From contig JANYIW010000108.1 in NCBI GenBank assembly GCA_025358645.1, positions 1 through 38,966 on the forward strand: a stretch of DNA of 38,966 nt, in the 5' to 3' direction. Each line of letters begins with the position of its first letter. Within the stretch, counting starts at the first letter, position 1. A model generated the notes under the pieces. That model had not been told where the DNA came from. It ran no database searches and saw nothing but the letters and a program-made list of their open reading frames with translations. A program made the position numbers and the translations under genes. This document shows positions 25,318 to 34,026 of the stretch, one piece after another. The DNA comes from Bacteroidales bacterium. Its GTDB lineage: Bacteria; Bacteroidota; Bacteroidia; Bacteroidales; VadinHA17.

Positions 25318-25381
25318 GTTAATGTTGTAACTCTTTTCGGAAATTATGTAACACATTCCGGAATTATTCAAATCAACTTTG
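25318..25381 (+). promoter_or_regulatory. Composite promoter box 5
   Basis: Distal repeat GTTAATGTTGTAAC (GTAAC at 25327; two mismatches to the consensus), proximal repeat AAATTATGTAAC (GTAAC at 25348), spacing 21 bp. The -7 slot CAACTTTG at 25374-25381 starts 26 bp after the proximal core. The lipoprotein gene starts 66 bp downstream. Confidence 0.8.
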
Positions 25382-25446
25382 TAACAGGAAAAATTATTAT
25401 ACCATTTCCTAAAAAATATTTTTTTACTTAATAAAAAATTAACAAA

Positions 25447-25896
25447 ATGAAAACCATTAGATTGAACAACTTAAAGAAAAATATTCTTTTAGTTATTTTT
25501 ACAATGTTGATTGTTTTTTCGTTTAATTCATGTGCAACAAATGTTAAGTTTTTGACTTCATCTGTTGTTCCGGCAGCACAAGGTTCTGTAAAGGTAAAGA
25601 ATGACAATAACAAGAATTATGTCATTAGTATAACGCTGGCAAATTTAGCTGATTCCAAAAGACTGCAACCACCAAAACTGATCTATGTAGTCTGGATGGT
25701 TACAGATCGGGAAATAACGAAAAATATTGGACAGATAAAAAGTACAAGTGGGATCTTTTCAAAAAAACTTAAAGGATCTTTTAAGACAGTATCTTCCGAT
25801 AAACCAGTCAAAGTATTTATAACAGCTGAAGATGATGCAGGTATTCAGTATCCGGGTACACAAGTAGTATTATCAACTGAAAAGTTCCAATTATAA
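25447..25896 (+). CDS. Small lipoprotein, unknown function
   Basis: A 149-residue protein with a basic N-terminus, a hydrophobic core and a lipobox ending at Cys29 (SFNSC). The mature part is about 120 residues, mostly beta by pattern (GSVKVKNDNNKNYVISITLANL, PPKLIYVVWMVTDREI, PVKVFITAEDDAGIQYPG), perhaps one immunoglobulin-like sandwich. I do not recognise the family. It is a single-gene unit between composite boxes 5 and 6. Confidence 0.7.
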   Translation: MKTIRLNNLKKNILLVIFTMLIVFSFNSCATNVKFLTSSVVPAAQGSVKVKNDNNKNYVISITLANLADSKRLQPPKLIYVVWMVTDREITKNIGQIKSTSGIFSKKLKGSFKTVSSDKPVKVFITAEDDAGIQYPGTQVVLSTEKFQL

Positions 25897-25916
25897 AATT
25901 CAGTAAACCAAAATAT

Positions 25917-25980
25917 GTGAATAATGTAATTTATTGCATGAATTATGTAACCCTTCTCACTATAAAGAGTCGGATCTTTG
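25917..25980 (+). promoter_or_regulatory. Composite promoter box 6
   Basis: Distal repeat GTGAATAATGTAAT (core GTAAT at 25926), proximal repeat GAATTATGTAAC (GTAAC at 25947), spacing 21 bp. The -7 slot GATCTTTG at 25973-25980 starts 26 bp after the proximal core; the gene at 26025 starts 45 bp further on. Because the box sits in what would be the 5' part of a longer open frame, it decides the start. Confidence 0.82.
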
Positions 25981-26024
25981 CTGCTATATTATTAATTTCA
26001 TTATTTTCATTAAAATTAAATCAA

Positions 26025-26480
26025 ATGAAAAAATTAGTTTTATCCCTGGCTGTAGTAGCATTTTTAGCAGGAACAGTATCAACTTCATTCGGACAGGTGC
26101 CTGATAAAAAATCAGAGAAAGCCAGAGAAAACCTGAAGGAAGAAAGAAAAGATGTTGTAGTAGCAAAGAAGGATTTAAAGATAGCTCAGAAGGATTCCGT
26201 TTCGGATTATCAAAAACTTACGAAAGAAGCTGAAGTTAAATTCAAAAACAATGAGAAAAGTATTGCTGCCCTGAGAGTTTCAATTACGAAAAGTAATTCA
26301 AAGGAAAAGGCAACTGACCAAAAAAAGTTAAGTCTCCTGGAAACCAAGAATAACAACCTTAAAAAGGAATTAGCTGATTATAAAGTTTTAGGACAAACTC
26401 AATTTACGACTTTTAAGACAAGACTTAATCGTGATTTGGATCAGCTTGCAAAAGAATTGAAAGATTTCAAAATCTTATAA
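26025..26480 (+). CDS. Secreted coiled-coil protein, unknown function
   Basis: A 151-residue exported protein: signal peptide MKKLVLSLAVVAFLAG with cleavage near SFG-QV (about 25), then a Lys/Glu/Asp-rich helical chain (KKDLKIAQKDSVSDYQKL, LLETKNNNLKKELADYK, LNRDLDQLAKELKDFK). The frame is open from 25917, but that would translate straight through composite box 6 and place 36 residues before an evident signal peptide, so ATG 26025 is chosen. The family is unknown to me. A terminator follows 33 bp after the stop. Confidence 0.78.
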   Translation: MKKLVLSLAVVAFLAGTVSTSFGQVPDKKSEKARENLKEERKDVVVAKKDLKIAQKDSVSDYQKLTKEAEVKFKNNEKSIAALRVSITKSNSKEKATDQKKLSLLETKNNNLKKELADYKVLGQTQFTTFKTRLNRDLDQLAKELKDFKIL

Positions 26481-26512
26481 TAAGAACAATCAGCAAGTCA
26501 AGTCAACTTTGT

Positions 26513-26550
26513 AAAAGGCCGATTGAAAAATCAGCCTTTTATTTTTATTT
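26513..26550 (+). terminator. Rho-independent terminator after the coiled-coil gene
   Basis: AAAAGGC-C-GATT pairs with AATC-A-GCCTTTT around a GAAA-type loop, with one C/A mismatch, followed by a T-rich run (TTTTATTTTTATTT). It separates the box-6 gene from the UspA gene at 26666. Confidence 0.75.
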
Positions 26551-26665
26551 AAAACATTTGAACTGCTAGTTATCAGACCACACTTCGTTTGTCTGCCTGT
26601 ATCTCTGTTAGAAAAAATATTCCTTGCCAAAAATTAAGTTAATTCACGATTAAATCAAAGTAATT

Positions 26666-27151
26666 ATGAAAACAGATAAAGTGAAAAAAGTATTAATAGC
26701 CCTGGATTATAATCCAACTGCACAAAAAGTAGCAGAAGTCGGATATGCATTGGCAAAGGCAATGAATGCCGAAATTATATTGCTGCATGTAATATCGGAT
26801 CCTGTGTATTATTCTTCAACAGAATATTCTCCTATAATGGGGTTTAATGGCTTCCAGGAAACAGGTCAGATGCAATTAGATAGTATTGATGGACTTAAAC
26901 AGGCTGCTTTGCATTTTCTTGATAAATCGAGGCACCATCTGGGTGATAAATCCATCCAGACGCTGATAAAAGAAGGAGATTTTGCAGAATCAATACTGAA
27001 GGCTGCAAAAGAATACCATGCCGATATTATTATATTAGGCTCCCACAGCCGGAAATGGTTAGAAAATGTAGTCATGGGAAGTGTTACCGAGAAAGTTTTA
27101 CGTCATTCAACCATACCCCTATTTATTATACCGACTAAAAAACAGAATTAG
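26666..27151 (+). CDS. UspA-family universal stress protein
   Basis: A 161-residue single-domain universal stress protein. The N-terminal strand VKKVLIALDYNPTAQKVAEVGYALAKAMNAEIILLHVI is typical, and the ATP-binding pattern appears in ILGSHSRKWLENVVMGSVTEKVLRHSTIPLFII (GSHS with GS(V/T) nine residues on). It probably binds ATP. It shares a transcript with the P-type ATPase whose TTG start lies 1 bp past its stop. No composite box precedes it, so its regulation differs from its neighbours. Confidence 0.9.
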   Translation: MKTDKVKKVLIALDYNPTAQKVAEVGYALAKAMNAEIILLHVISDPVYYSSTEYSPIMGFNGFQETGQMQLDSIDGLKQAALHFLDKSRHHLGDKSIQTLIKEGDFAESILKAAKEYHADIIILGSHSRKWLENVVMGSVTEKVLRHSTIPLFIIPTKKQN

Positions 27152-27152
27152 C

Positions 27153-29705
27153 TTGAACTTAACCATTACCCTCGAAAAGAATAGAGGATTAACAGCGAGT
27201 CAGGCAAAAGAAAAGTTACGTACCGAAGGATATAATAACCTTCCGTCTTCCAAACCTAAAAACTTTTTTTCCATTGCCTTTGGTGTTGTAAAAGAACCAA
27301 TGTTTATACTTTTGGTCGCTTGCGGCACTCTGTATTTGGTTTTGGGTAATATACGGGAAGGTTTGATGCTTCTGGGTTTTGTGTTCGTAATAATGGGTAT
27401 CGAATTCTTTCAGGAAAAGAAGACTGAAAAAGCCCTCGATGCTTTAAAGGATATGGCAAGTCCCAGGGCATTGGTAATCAGGGATGGGGTAGAAACGAGA
27501 ATTGCCGGTATTGAAGTGGTAACCGATGACATAATTGTATTGCAGGAGGGAGACAGGGTTCCGGCCGATGCTACCGTGTTGCACTCAGTTAGTTTACAAG
27601 CTGATGAATCCTTACTTACAGGTGAATCGGCAGCTGTCAGAAAAAACGATTGGGATGGCGCTGAAAAGAACATTCAGCCCGGAGGCGATGATTTGCCCTT
27701 CGTCTATTCCGGCTCGATGATTGTTCAGGGAAACGGTATTGCAATGGTAACCGGCACTGGAATTAATACCGAAATCGGGAAAATTGGCAAAGCGCTGGAG
27801 GGTGTAAAAGAAGAACCCACAAGACTAAAACAGGAAATGGGATCCCTGGTGAAAACGCTAACTATTATCGCCGCGGTCCTTTGTATACTGGTAATCGTTG
27901 TCTATACATTCACCCGTGGAAGTCTGATCAATGGTTTCCTTGCCGGAATAACACTTGCAATGGCCATATTACCTGAAGAATTTCCGGTAATCCTCACCGT
28001 TTTTATGGCCGTTGGGGCCTGGCGGATATCAAAAAAAAGAGTTTTAACACGAAAACCTTCGGCTATAGAAACGCTTGGTACGGCAACAGTTTTATGTACA
28101 GACAAAACCGGAACGCTTACCGAAAATAAAATGACAGTTACAAGTCTTTATAATGGGAATAATTTTCTGATTGTTACAAAGACTGAAAATTTCAATTCAG
28201 AATTTCATGAAATAATTGAGTACGGTATTCTCTCCAGTCAAACTAATCCTTTTGATCCAATGGAAAAGGCAATCATCAGTGTAGGAGATTTGTATCTGAA
28301 GGGGACTGAACATATCCATAAGAATTGGGAAATGGTCAGAGAATATCCACTCTCAAAACAGTTGCTTGCCATGTCACGCGTTTTTTCTTTTAAAGGAACC
28401 CGGGAAAAAATTATTGCTACAAAAGGAGCTCCGGAAGCCATATTTGACTTGTGTCACCTTGATGAAAAAAGCAGAACCAGACTGTCGCTCGCTGTTGAAA
28501 AATTAGCAGCCGACGGGTTAAGAGTTATTGGCGTGGCAAAAGCTAAGATCAATGAAGAAGGCTTGCCAGAGATTCAGCATGATTTTACATTTGATTTTAT
28601 TGGTTTAATAGGACTGTCCGATCCAATTCGCGATAATGTTAAACAATCTGTTAGTGAATGCTATAAAGCCGGAATCAGGGTAATAATGATTACCGGAGAT
28701 TACCCGGTAACTGCAAAACATATAGCCTCGGAAATAGGTCTTGAAAATCCCGACAGATGCATTACAGGAAAAGAATTACAGCTAATGACAGAGGATGAAT
28801 TGTCCGAAAAAATAAAAGGAATCAATGTTTTTGCGAGGGTGGTCCCGGAACAAAAGCTTAAAATCGTAAATGCCTTAAAAAGAAACAAAGAGATTGTTGC
28901 AATGACAGGAGATGGTATCAATGATGCCCCTGCACTTAAATCGGCCAATATTGGAATTGCCATGGGGCAGAAGGGAACTGACGTCGCAAGGGAAGCTTCA
29001 TCGCTTGTACTAATGGATGATAATTTTTCATCAATTGTAGGAGCCATAAAAATGGGAAGACGAATATTTGATAACCTGCAAAAAGCATTTGGATATACTT
29101 TTGCAATTCATGTACCAATAGCGGGATTATCGCTAATTCCTATCTTACTTGGTAATTTCCCTCTGATTTTATGGCCCGTCCATATTGTTTTCCTCGAATT
29201 AATTATTGACCCGGCATGTTCCATTATATTTGAAGCTGAAAAAGAAGAATTAAACATAATGAACCGACCTCCTAAAGGTATAGATGAACGCTTTTTTGGA
29301 GGGGGAAAAATCTTATTCAGTTGTATGCAGGGATTAGGGATTCTTATAATTACTCTTACCGTTTATCTTGTTGGTTTACACCTGGGGTATGAAGCTGATG
29401 AAGTTCGGGCAATGTCATTCATAACGCTGATTGTTTCTAATATTGCTGTTATATTAACAAACAGGTCATGGACCAACAATATATTTAAGATTATTGCTAC
29501 ACCCAATAAAGCTGTATTATGGGTAACCGGTGGTGCAGTTTTCTTCCTGATAATGATTTTGAATATCCCGTTTTTTCTAAACCTTTTTCAGTTTCACAGA
29601 CTCTCTCTGATCAATATCATCATCTGTAGTTCTGCCGGATTAACAACCATAATCTGGTTCGAAATATATAAGATGATTAAACTGAGAAACCATGTATCGC
29701 TTTAA
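27153..29705 (+). CDS. P-type cation ATPase (Ca2+-ATPase-like, PEEFP motif)
   Basis: An 850-residue P-type ATPase with all core motifs: N-terminal cation-ATPase domain (GLTASQAKEKLRTEGYNNLP), actuator TGES (LLTGESAAV), phosphorylation site DKTGTLT with D317, KGAPE nucleotide-binding motif, TGD and GDGINDAPAL. Helix 4 has PEEFP (274-278) in place of the PEGLP of SERCA/PMCA calcium pumps, an acidic change in the ion pocket. Ten helices fit the P2 type; Ca2+ is the best guess. I chose TTG 27153, one base after the UspA stop; a frame from 27081 would overlap UspA with sequence unlike the family. Confidence 0.88.
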   Translation: MNLTITLEKNRGLTASQAKEKLRTEGYNNLPSSKPKNFFSIAFGVVKEPMFILLVACGTLYLVLGNIREGLMLLGFVFVIMGIEFFQEKKTEKALDALKDMASPRALVIRDGVETRIAGIEVVTDDIIVLQEGDRVPADATVLHSVSLQADESLLTGESAAVRKNDWDGAEKNIQPGGDDLPFVYSGSMIVQGNGIAMVTGTGINTEIGKIGKALEGVKEEPTRLKQEMGSLVKTLTIIAAVLCILVIVVYTFTRGSLINGFLAGITLAMAILPEEFPVILTVFMAVGAWRISKKRVLTRKPSAIETLGTATVLCTDKTGTLTENKMTVTSLYNGNNFLIVTKTENFNSEFHEIIEYGILSSQTNPFDPMEKAIISVGDLYLKGTEHIHKNWEMVREYPLSKQLLAMSRVFSFKGTREKIIATKGAPEAIFDLCHLDEKSRTRLSLAVEKLAADGLRVIGVAKAKINEEGLPEIQHDFTFDFIGLIGLSDPIRDNVKQSVSECYKAGIRVIMITGDYPVTAKHIASEIGLENPDRCITGKELQLMTEDELSEKIKGINVFARVVPEQKLKIVNALKRNKEIVAMTGDGINDAPALKSANIGIAMGQKGTDVAREASSLVLMDDNFSSIVGAIKMGRRIFDNLQKAFGYTFAIHVPIAGLSLIPILLGNFPLILWPVHIVFLELIIDPACSIIFEAEKEELNIMNRPPKGIDERFFGGGKILFSCMQGLGILIITLTVYLVGLHLGYEADEVRAMSFITLIVSNIAVILTNRSWTNNIFKIIATPNKAVLWVTGGAVFFLIMILNIPFFLNLFQFHRLSLINIIICSSAGLTTIIWFEIYKMIKLRNHVSL

Positions 29706-29753
29706 AATAATGCTGATAAACAGGTTTCAGCCTGATGGATACTATTTTTAGAA

Positions 29754-32132
29754 TTATCTCAGTGACAAATAGAGTGTGTCCTGCATTCCACGAACAAGTG
29801 ATTTTTTATTAACTGACTTTCGTTCCAGTTTAAATTTCTTTCTTGGCGCTTCATTATTTAATTCATTCATCTGTTGGTATGCCTTAAGTAAAAATTCCGG
29901 AAATTCTCCTTTGTACTCTATTTTATAGAATGAAAAACCGTTGTATGGAATAACATTTTCACCTTTTAATATTTTCACCTGTTTATCCACTCCCCTCTTC
30001 TTAAAATAGAAAATAAATGCGTTTTCCCTTGCCTTAATTAACTGATAGAATTTGGTATTAATAAAAGAAGAGTCAATAAGACCGGCACATTTCCCCTGTA
30101 TGGTAAATATCAGAGAGTCTTTCAAGTGGCTATTTAAATAGGAAACAAACAAAGAATCCTTTACAGACATTTTATCGACCTTTACCGAATCATCGATATT
30201 GAATGTTCTTGCATTTTTATTATTTATCGCCAGGAGATACTTTTTCTTTGCTTCAAAAAACAATATATATTCTTTTTCCTTTATTGAATATTGTTGCGGA
30301 GATACAGTAATAGAAGCTTCAGGATTTTTTAAAAGGAAATCTCCTATTTTTTCAATAAACTTTTCCTGACTTGGCAAAAGAGTGGTTTGCCGGGTCGCCC
30401 ACTTCAAGGTAATCGATTTTTCAATTTCAGTTTCAACATTTTTTACCTGGAGTCCATAAGGAGTGGTTGGTGGTTTTATAAAAATATTCCCAAGTAGATT
30501 GAATATTACATCAGACAGATGAAATTTCGGATTCTTTAGATTACCTGTAATTGGAATTTCGTAATCAATCACATTTCCACGCTCACGAATAAAAGTCATT
30601 ATAAGTGGCGCCGGAAGCCATTTTGTATCTTTATTTCTTATTCGTTTGGTTACCCGGGGGTCAACAATAACCAAATGATTCATACTTTGTATCATTCCTT
30701 TTCTCACCTTCCAGATACCATTAAATTCAAGGGTTCCCCTGTCCAAAGGAAAAGATGTAAATGAAATAATGTAGGGATTAAACATAGAGACAGGTAGTTT
30801 TTGAAAATGATAATTCATATCAAAATCGGAACTGTCCTTAGGATTAATACTAACTGCTATTGACACATTTCCAAATGGTTTAATGAGTGATTTTAAAGAA
30901 ACAGTTACCCTACTGTGACTTTTCTCAATAGAATCGGCAATAACATTTAAAGGATATAATTTTATAGCGAATTTTTCACTTAGAGAAAAGTCATTGTATT
31001 TAATTTCTCCCCTGAGGATCCTAAGCCGGTTAATTTTATAATCGCTTCTAAAAAAATTCTTTGATAGCTCTTTTATATAATCGGCTATTTTCAGTATAAG
31101 GTTAAATCTTGAGGGATCAGATTTGATAACTGTAAGGTTTTCTCCATTTTTCCCAAATATGGTTTGAATATTATCAAGATAATCGTAACGCTCATATTTA
31201 AAATAAGGATGGCTGAGCAAAATTGAATCGTAAAAATAAATATTTTTCTTCGGGCTCATATCCCTTATAGCTAATACAAGTTTGTCAAAGGAGACATAAT
31301 CATCTTTAGGATTTTTCCCAAAATGAAAATCATTAATTGCAAGTAATCCACTGGTAGTAACATCTTCCACACTGTTAAGATTACCCTTTGCTTTTAGATC
31401 GGCATCAATATTAGCCGAGAAACTTCCATAGCTCGTTAAGTCTTTGAGATATTGTTCAATAATATTTAAATCGAATTTATGTGCTGAAAGAGCAGCTCTG
31501 TACTCCCTGCTTTTAATATTAATTGTGAAATCACCATTTATTTCACCGGTTCCTATGCCCGGTAAAAAGGAAAACCTGACGTTAACAGTATCTGTATCCC
31601 AACGTTTTCCGCTACTTATAATATTTACTTTTTTAATAAAATAGTTTATAGGAATCTGTTGTTCCCGATAATAAAATTCCCCGTCATTTATTTCTATATT
31701 CAGAATACTGAAACGAGCTGGCGCTTTGGTTGTATCGGAATTATCTTTTGAAGAAAATTTATCAATCAGGTCGTTAAAATTAAAGTTTTTCTCATTTTGA
31801 ATTATTGTTCCCCGGGGATGGGTTATTGTTAACTTTCTTATTTCATAGTTTTTGGATAGTAATTTAAGCATGGCAATGTTAGCACTGATACCATCAGACG
31901 CAAAGAAGATGCTGTCGCTCTTCAATTCGTAAATTTTAATGTTGCTTAGTTGAATGGAACCCGTTAAAGGGTTTACGTAAGCCCAATCCATTGTAGCTTG
32001 TCGTCCTGTATATTTCCTGACATACTTTGTAATTAAATAAGTTGTAGCTGCCGTTAAAATTAAAGTCATAACCACTACAATGATTATAATGGAGCTGATT
32101 ATGGTTATTATAATTTTTTTTAATGGTTTCAT
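29754..32132 (-). CDS. DUF748/AsmA-like envelope protein
   Basis: A 792-residue protein on the minus strand with an N-terminal membrane helix (about 8-32) and a large periplasmic part. The start of the soluble region (MDWAYVNPLTGSIQLSNIKIYE) and the central beta-rich blocks (SFTSFPLDRGTLEFNGIWKVRKGMIQSMNHLVI; FSLSEKFAIKLYPLNVIADSIE) match DUF748, an AsmA-superfamily group of bridge-like proteins. AsmA-like proteins are thought to carry phospholipid between membranes, which would fit the Mla system nearby. The C-terminal 250 residues have an OmpA-like region (ITVSPQQYSIKEKEYILFFEAKKKYLLAI). It is the only gene here on the minus strand and has its own composite box. Confidence 0.85.
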   Translation of the reverse strand: MKPLKKIIITIISSIIIIVVVMTLILTAATTYLITKYVRKYTGRQATMDWAYVNPLTGSIQLSNIKIYELKSDSIFFASDGISANIAMLKLLSKNYEIRKLTITHPRGTIIQNEKNFNFNDLIDKFSSKDNSDTTKAPARFSILNIEINDGEFYYREQQIPINYFIKKVNIISSGKRWDTDTVNVRFSFLPGIGTGEINGDFTINIKSREYRAALSAHKFDLNIIEQYLKDLTSYGSFSANIDADLKAKGNLNSVEDVTTSGLLAINDFHFGKNPKDDYVSFDKLVLAIRDMSPKKNIYFYDSILLSHPYFKYERYDYLDNIQTIFGKNGENLTVIKSDPSRFNLILKIADYIKELSKNFFRSDYKINRLRILRGEIKYNDFSLSEKFAIKLYPLNVIADSIEKSHSRVTVSLKSLIKPFGNVSIAVSINPKDSSDFDMNYHFQKLPVSMFNPYIISFTSFPLDRGTLEFNGIWKVRKGMIQSMNHLVIVDPRVTKRIRNKDTKWLPAPLIMTFIRERGNVIDYEIPITGNLKNPKFHLSDVIFNLLGNIFIKPPTTPYGLQVKNVETEIEKSITLKWATRQTTLLPSQEKFIEKIGDFLLKNPEASITVSPQQYSIKEKEYILFFEAKKKYLLAINNKNARTFNIDDSVKVDKMSVKDSLFVSYLNSHLKDSLIFTIQGKCAGLIDSSFINTKFYQLIKARENAFIFYFKKRGVDKQVKILKGENVIPYNGFSFYKIEYKGEFPEFLLKAYQQMNELNNEAPRKKFKLERKSVNKKSLVRGMQDTLYLSLR

Positions 32133-32158
32133 TTTAAACAGAACTTAAATAAACTTTA

Positions 32159-32222
32159 CAAAGATCAAAAAGTCTAATAGTGAAAGTATTACACAATTTT
32201 GAAAACAAGTTACATGATTTAC
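32159..32222 (-). promoter_or_regulatory. Composite promoter box 11 (minus strand)
   Basis: Read on the minus strand: distal repeat GTAAATCATGTAAC (core at 32213-32209), proximal repeat AAATTGTGTAAT (core at 32192-32188), spacing 21 bp. The -7 slot GATCTTTG occupies 32166-32159, 26 bp after the proximal core start. The DUF748 gene starts 27 bp downstream. Same architecture on the opposite strand argues against chance. Confidence 0.85.
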
Positions 32223-32261
32223 ACATTGAAGAAACATATCTGGTTGAATTTTGTTAATTAA

Positions 32262-32325
32262 TGAAATAATGTAATCTTTTCTGGAAAAGATATAACACAA
32301 CCCGATATTAAAGGGCTGATCTTTG
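32262..32325 (+). promoter_or_regulatory. Composite promoter box 7
   Basis: Distal repeat TGAAATAATGTAAT (core GTAAT at 32271), proximal AGATATAAC (core ATAAC at 32292, the weakest of the set), spacing 21 bp. The -7 slot GATCTTTG at 32318-32325 starts 26 bp after the proximal core. The HMBD gene starts 88 bp downstream. It lies 39 bp from box 11 and points the other way. Confidence 0.75.
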
Positions 32326-32412
32326 CTTCTTGAAAATCAACAAACTCAGGCAATAGCAAACCTGAAGGCCAGGCAACAGTGGAACTGAAGGTAAATTTAA
32401 TAATTAAATAAG

Positions 32413-32775
32413 ATGAAAACAAAAATTCTAACAACACTATTCGCTTTGATATTAAGCGGTACAATGGTTTTTGCACAAGACACTACAAAAACTGTGAAAA
32501 AACAGATGGGAAAGACAAACATGGAGCAGCAAAAGGATTCGGTATATTATACCTGTACTATGCATCCCGATGTTAAACTTGATAAACCCGGTAAATGTCC
32601 ACAGTGCGGAATGGATCTTGTAAAGACTTCTGCCAAAGCTGGAAAAGAAGGAAAAGAAGGAAAAAAATCTGATGCAGTTCTTGCAAGCTACACTTGTACA
32701 ATGCATCCTGATGTAACATCTGACAAACCAGGTAAATGCCCTAAATGCGGTATGGATCTGGTAGTAAAGAAATAA
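32413..32775 (+). CDS. Exported tandem heavy-metal-binding-domain protein
   Basis: A 120-residue exported protein with a signal peptide (cut near VFA-QD, residue 21) and two copies of the heavy-metal-binding motif YTCTMHPDV...KPGKCP.CGMDLV at 45-70 and 93-117, linked by a Lys/Gly-rich spacer. Each copy supplies Cys, Met, His and a CPxCGM cluster, well suited to Cu+, Ag+ or Zn2+. The domain is usually attached to copper efflux ATPases or CusB-type adaptors; here it is free and periplasmic, so a metal scavenger or chaperone role is inferred. It has its own composite box and a strong hairpin terminator. Confidence 0.9.
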   Translation: MKTKILTTLFALILSGTMVFAQDTTKTVKKQMGKTNMEQQKDSVYYTCTMHPDVKLDKPGKCPQCGMDLVKTSAKAGKEGKEGKKSDAVLASYTCTMHPDVTSDKPGKCPKCGMDLVVKK

Positions 32776-32821
32776 AGTTTGGTGCCAGCGGATCATAGGT
32801 CTGCGGTACCTGTGAATTTTT

Positions 32822-32878
32822 GTTTGGTGGCACGTTCCATGTTTCTTAAGGAACACCAGCCACCAAACATAATTTTTT
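32822..32878 (+). terminator. Strong hairpin terminator after the HMBD gene
   Basis: GTTTGGTGGC (32822-32831) pairs perfectly with GCCACCAAAC (32859-32868); inside it GTTCC (32834-32838) pairs with GGAAC (32850-32854). A T-run (AATTTTTT) follows. It ends the HMBD transcript 46 bp after the stop codon. Confidence 0.85.
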
Positions 32879-32914
32879 AGTGAATCTCAGGATAATCATA
32901 TTTAAACCCGGAGC

Positions 32915-33733
32915 ATGAACAGTTTCAGCATAACAGTAAATAATCATATTGTAAGTTACACCGATAACAGTAAGTATGGAGCTCCTGTTATTATTTTCAT
33001 TCACGGCTTTCCTTTTAATAAGTCTATGTGGAATCTGCAGGTAGAATCACTCCTGGATTCTTACCGTGTAATTACTTATGACATTCGAGGTTTTGGTAAT
33101 TCTGATACCGGAAATGAGGATTTCACTATTGAGCTTTTTGTAAAAGACCTGCTCTCCCTGCTGGATGCTTTAAAGATTGATAAAACATTCCTGTGTGGCT
33201 TATCTATGGGTGGATACATTGCTTTAAATGCTATTGAAAATAATGCAGGACGCTTTAATGCGCTAATATTGAGCGATACCCATTGTATAGCAGATACAGC
33301 TGAAGCAAAAGAAAAACGGATGAAAACAATTGAAAACATCAGAAAATACGGAGTTGAAAAATATGCCGATGAGAGTATAAAATTGTTTTTCGCCCCTGAG
33401 TCGATTGCTGAAAGAGTAGAAGAAATTGCTTCAGTAAGGGAGATGATAGTGAAAACTTCTGAAAAATCGCTCTGTAATACGCTTCGTGCCTTATCTGTAC
33501 GTAAAGAAACTTGCAGCAAACTGAAGGATATAAATGTCCCGGTGCTAATTATGGTCGGGAAAGAAGATAAAATAACACCTCCTGCAGCAGCACAATTGAT
33601 GCATGAAAAAATTAATGATTCTTCACTTAAAATTATAGAGCATGCTGGTCATTTATCCAACATTGAGAATCCTGAGGAATTTAACGACCAACTTAAGAAG
33701 TTTGTTGCATCGGTTGACGTAATACTGAACTGA
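32915..33733 (+). CDS. Alpha/beta hydrolase
   Basis: A 272-residue cytoplasmic hydrolase. The oxyanion motif HGFPFNK is at 30-36, the nucleophile Ser97 lies in GLSMGG, the acid is probably in GKEDKITPP (near 220) and the His in EHAGHLSNIENPEEF (near 247). The catalytic triad is complete. The N-terminal MNSFSITVNNHIVSYTDN strand and the SMWNLQVESL loop fit the small esterase/3-oxoadipate enol-lactonase-like group; substrate unknown. No composite box precedes it and the terminator at 32822 separates it from the HMBD gene. Confidence 0.85.
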   Translation: MNSFSITVNNHIVSYTDNSKYGAPVIIFIHGFPFNKSMWNLQVESLLDSYRVITYDIRGFGNSDTGNEDFTIELFVKDLLSLLDALKIDKTFLCGLSMGGYIALNAIENNAGRFNALILSDTHCIADTAEAKEKRMKTIENIRKYGVEKYADESIKLFFAPESIAERVEEIASVREMIVKTSEKSLCNTLRALSVRKETCSKLKDINVPVLIMVGKEDKITPPAAAQLMHEKINDSSLKIIEHAGHLSNIENPEEFNDQLKKFVASVDVILN

Positions 33734-33752
33734 GAGGCGCTCTATAGAATAC

Positions 33753-33816
33753 GTGAATAATGTAACTCTTTCTAATAGTTATGTAATGCTTGAAGGATGT
33801 AAACTGACTACTTTTG
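33753..33816 (+). promoter_or_regulatory. Composite promoter box 8
   Basis: Distal repeat GTGAATAATGTAAC (GTAAC at 33762, full match), proximal repeat AGTTATGTAAT (core GTAAT at 33783), spacing 21 bp. The -7 element TACTTTTG at 33809-33816 starts 26 bp after the proximal core and lies 25 bp before the small membrane gene at 33841. Confidence 0.83.
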
Positions 33817-33840
33817 ATATTAAACTAATAAATAAATATT

Positions 33841-34026
33841 ATGCCATTATTAACTATTCTAATTGTATTAATTGTTGCAGGTATTCTTCTCTGGCTTGTC
33901 AATAATTATATTCCGATGGATCACAAAATCAAAAACATTTTCAACGTCGTTGTTGTGATTGTTGTAATTGTTTGGCTTCTCAAGGTATTCGGGATTTTCA
34001 GTTTCCTCAAGGATATACATGTTTAA
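33841..34026 (+). CDS. Thivi_2564-family small membrane protein
   Basis: A 61-residue protein with two transmembrane helices (about 4-22 and 33-50) and the signature turn WLVNNYIPMDHKIKNIFN between them. This pattern matches the Thivi_2564 family of small membrane proteins, which has no known function. The C-terminus (FGIFSFLKDIHV) is short. It forms a single-gene unit under composite box 8; 181 bp without a recognisable gene follow before the DnaJ gene. Confidence 0.82.
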   Translation: MPLLTILIVLIVAGILLWLVNNYIPMDHKIKNIFNVVVVIVVIVWLLKVFGIFSFLKDIHV

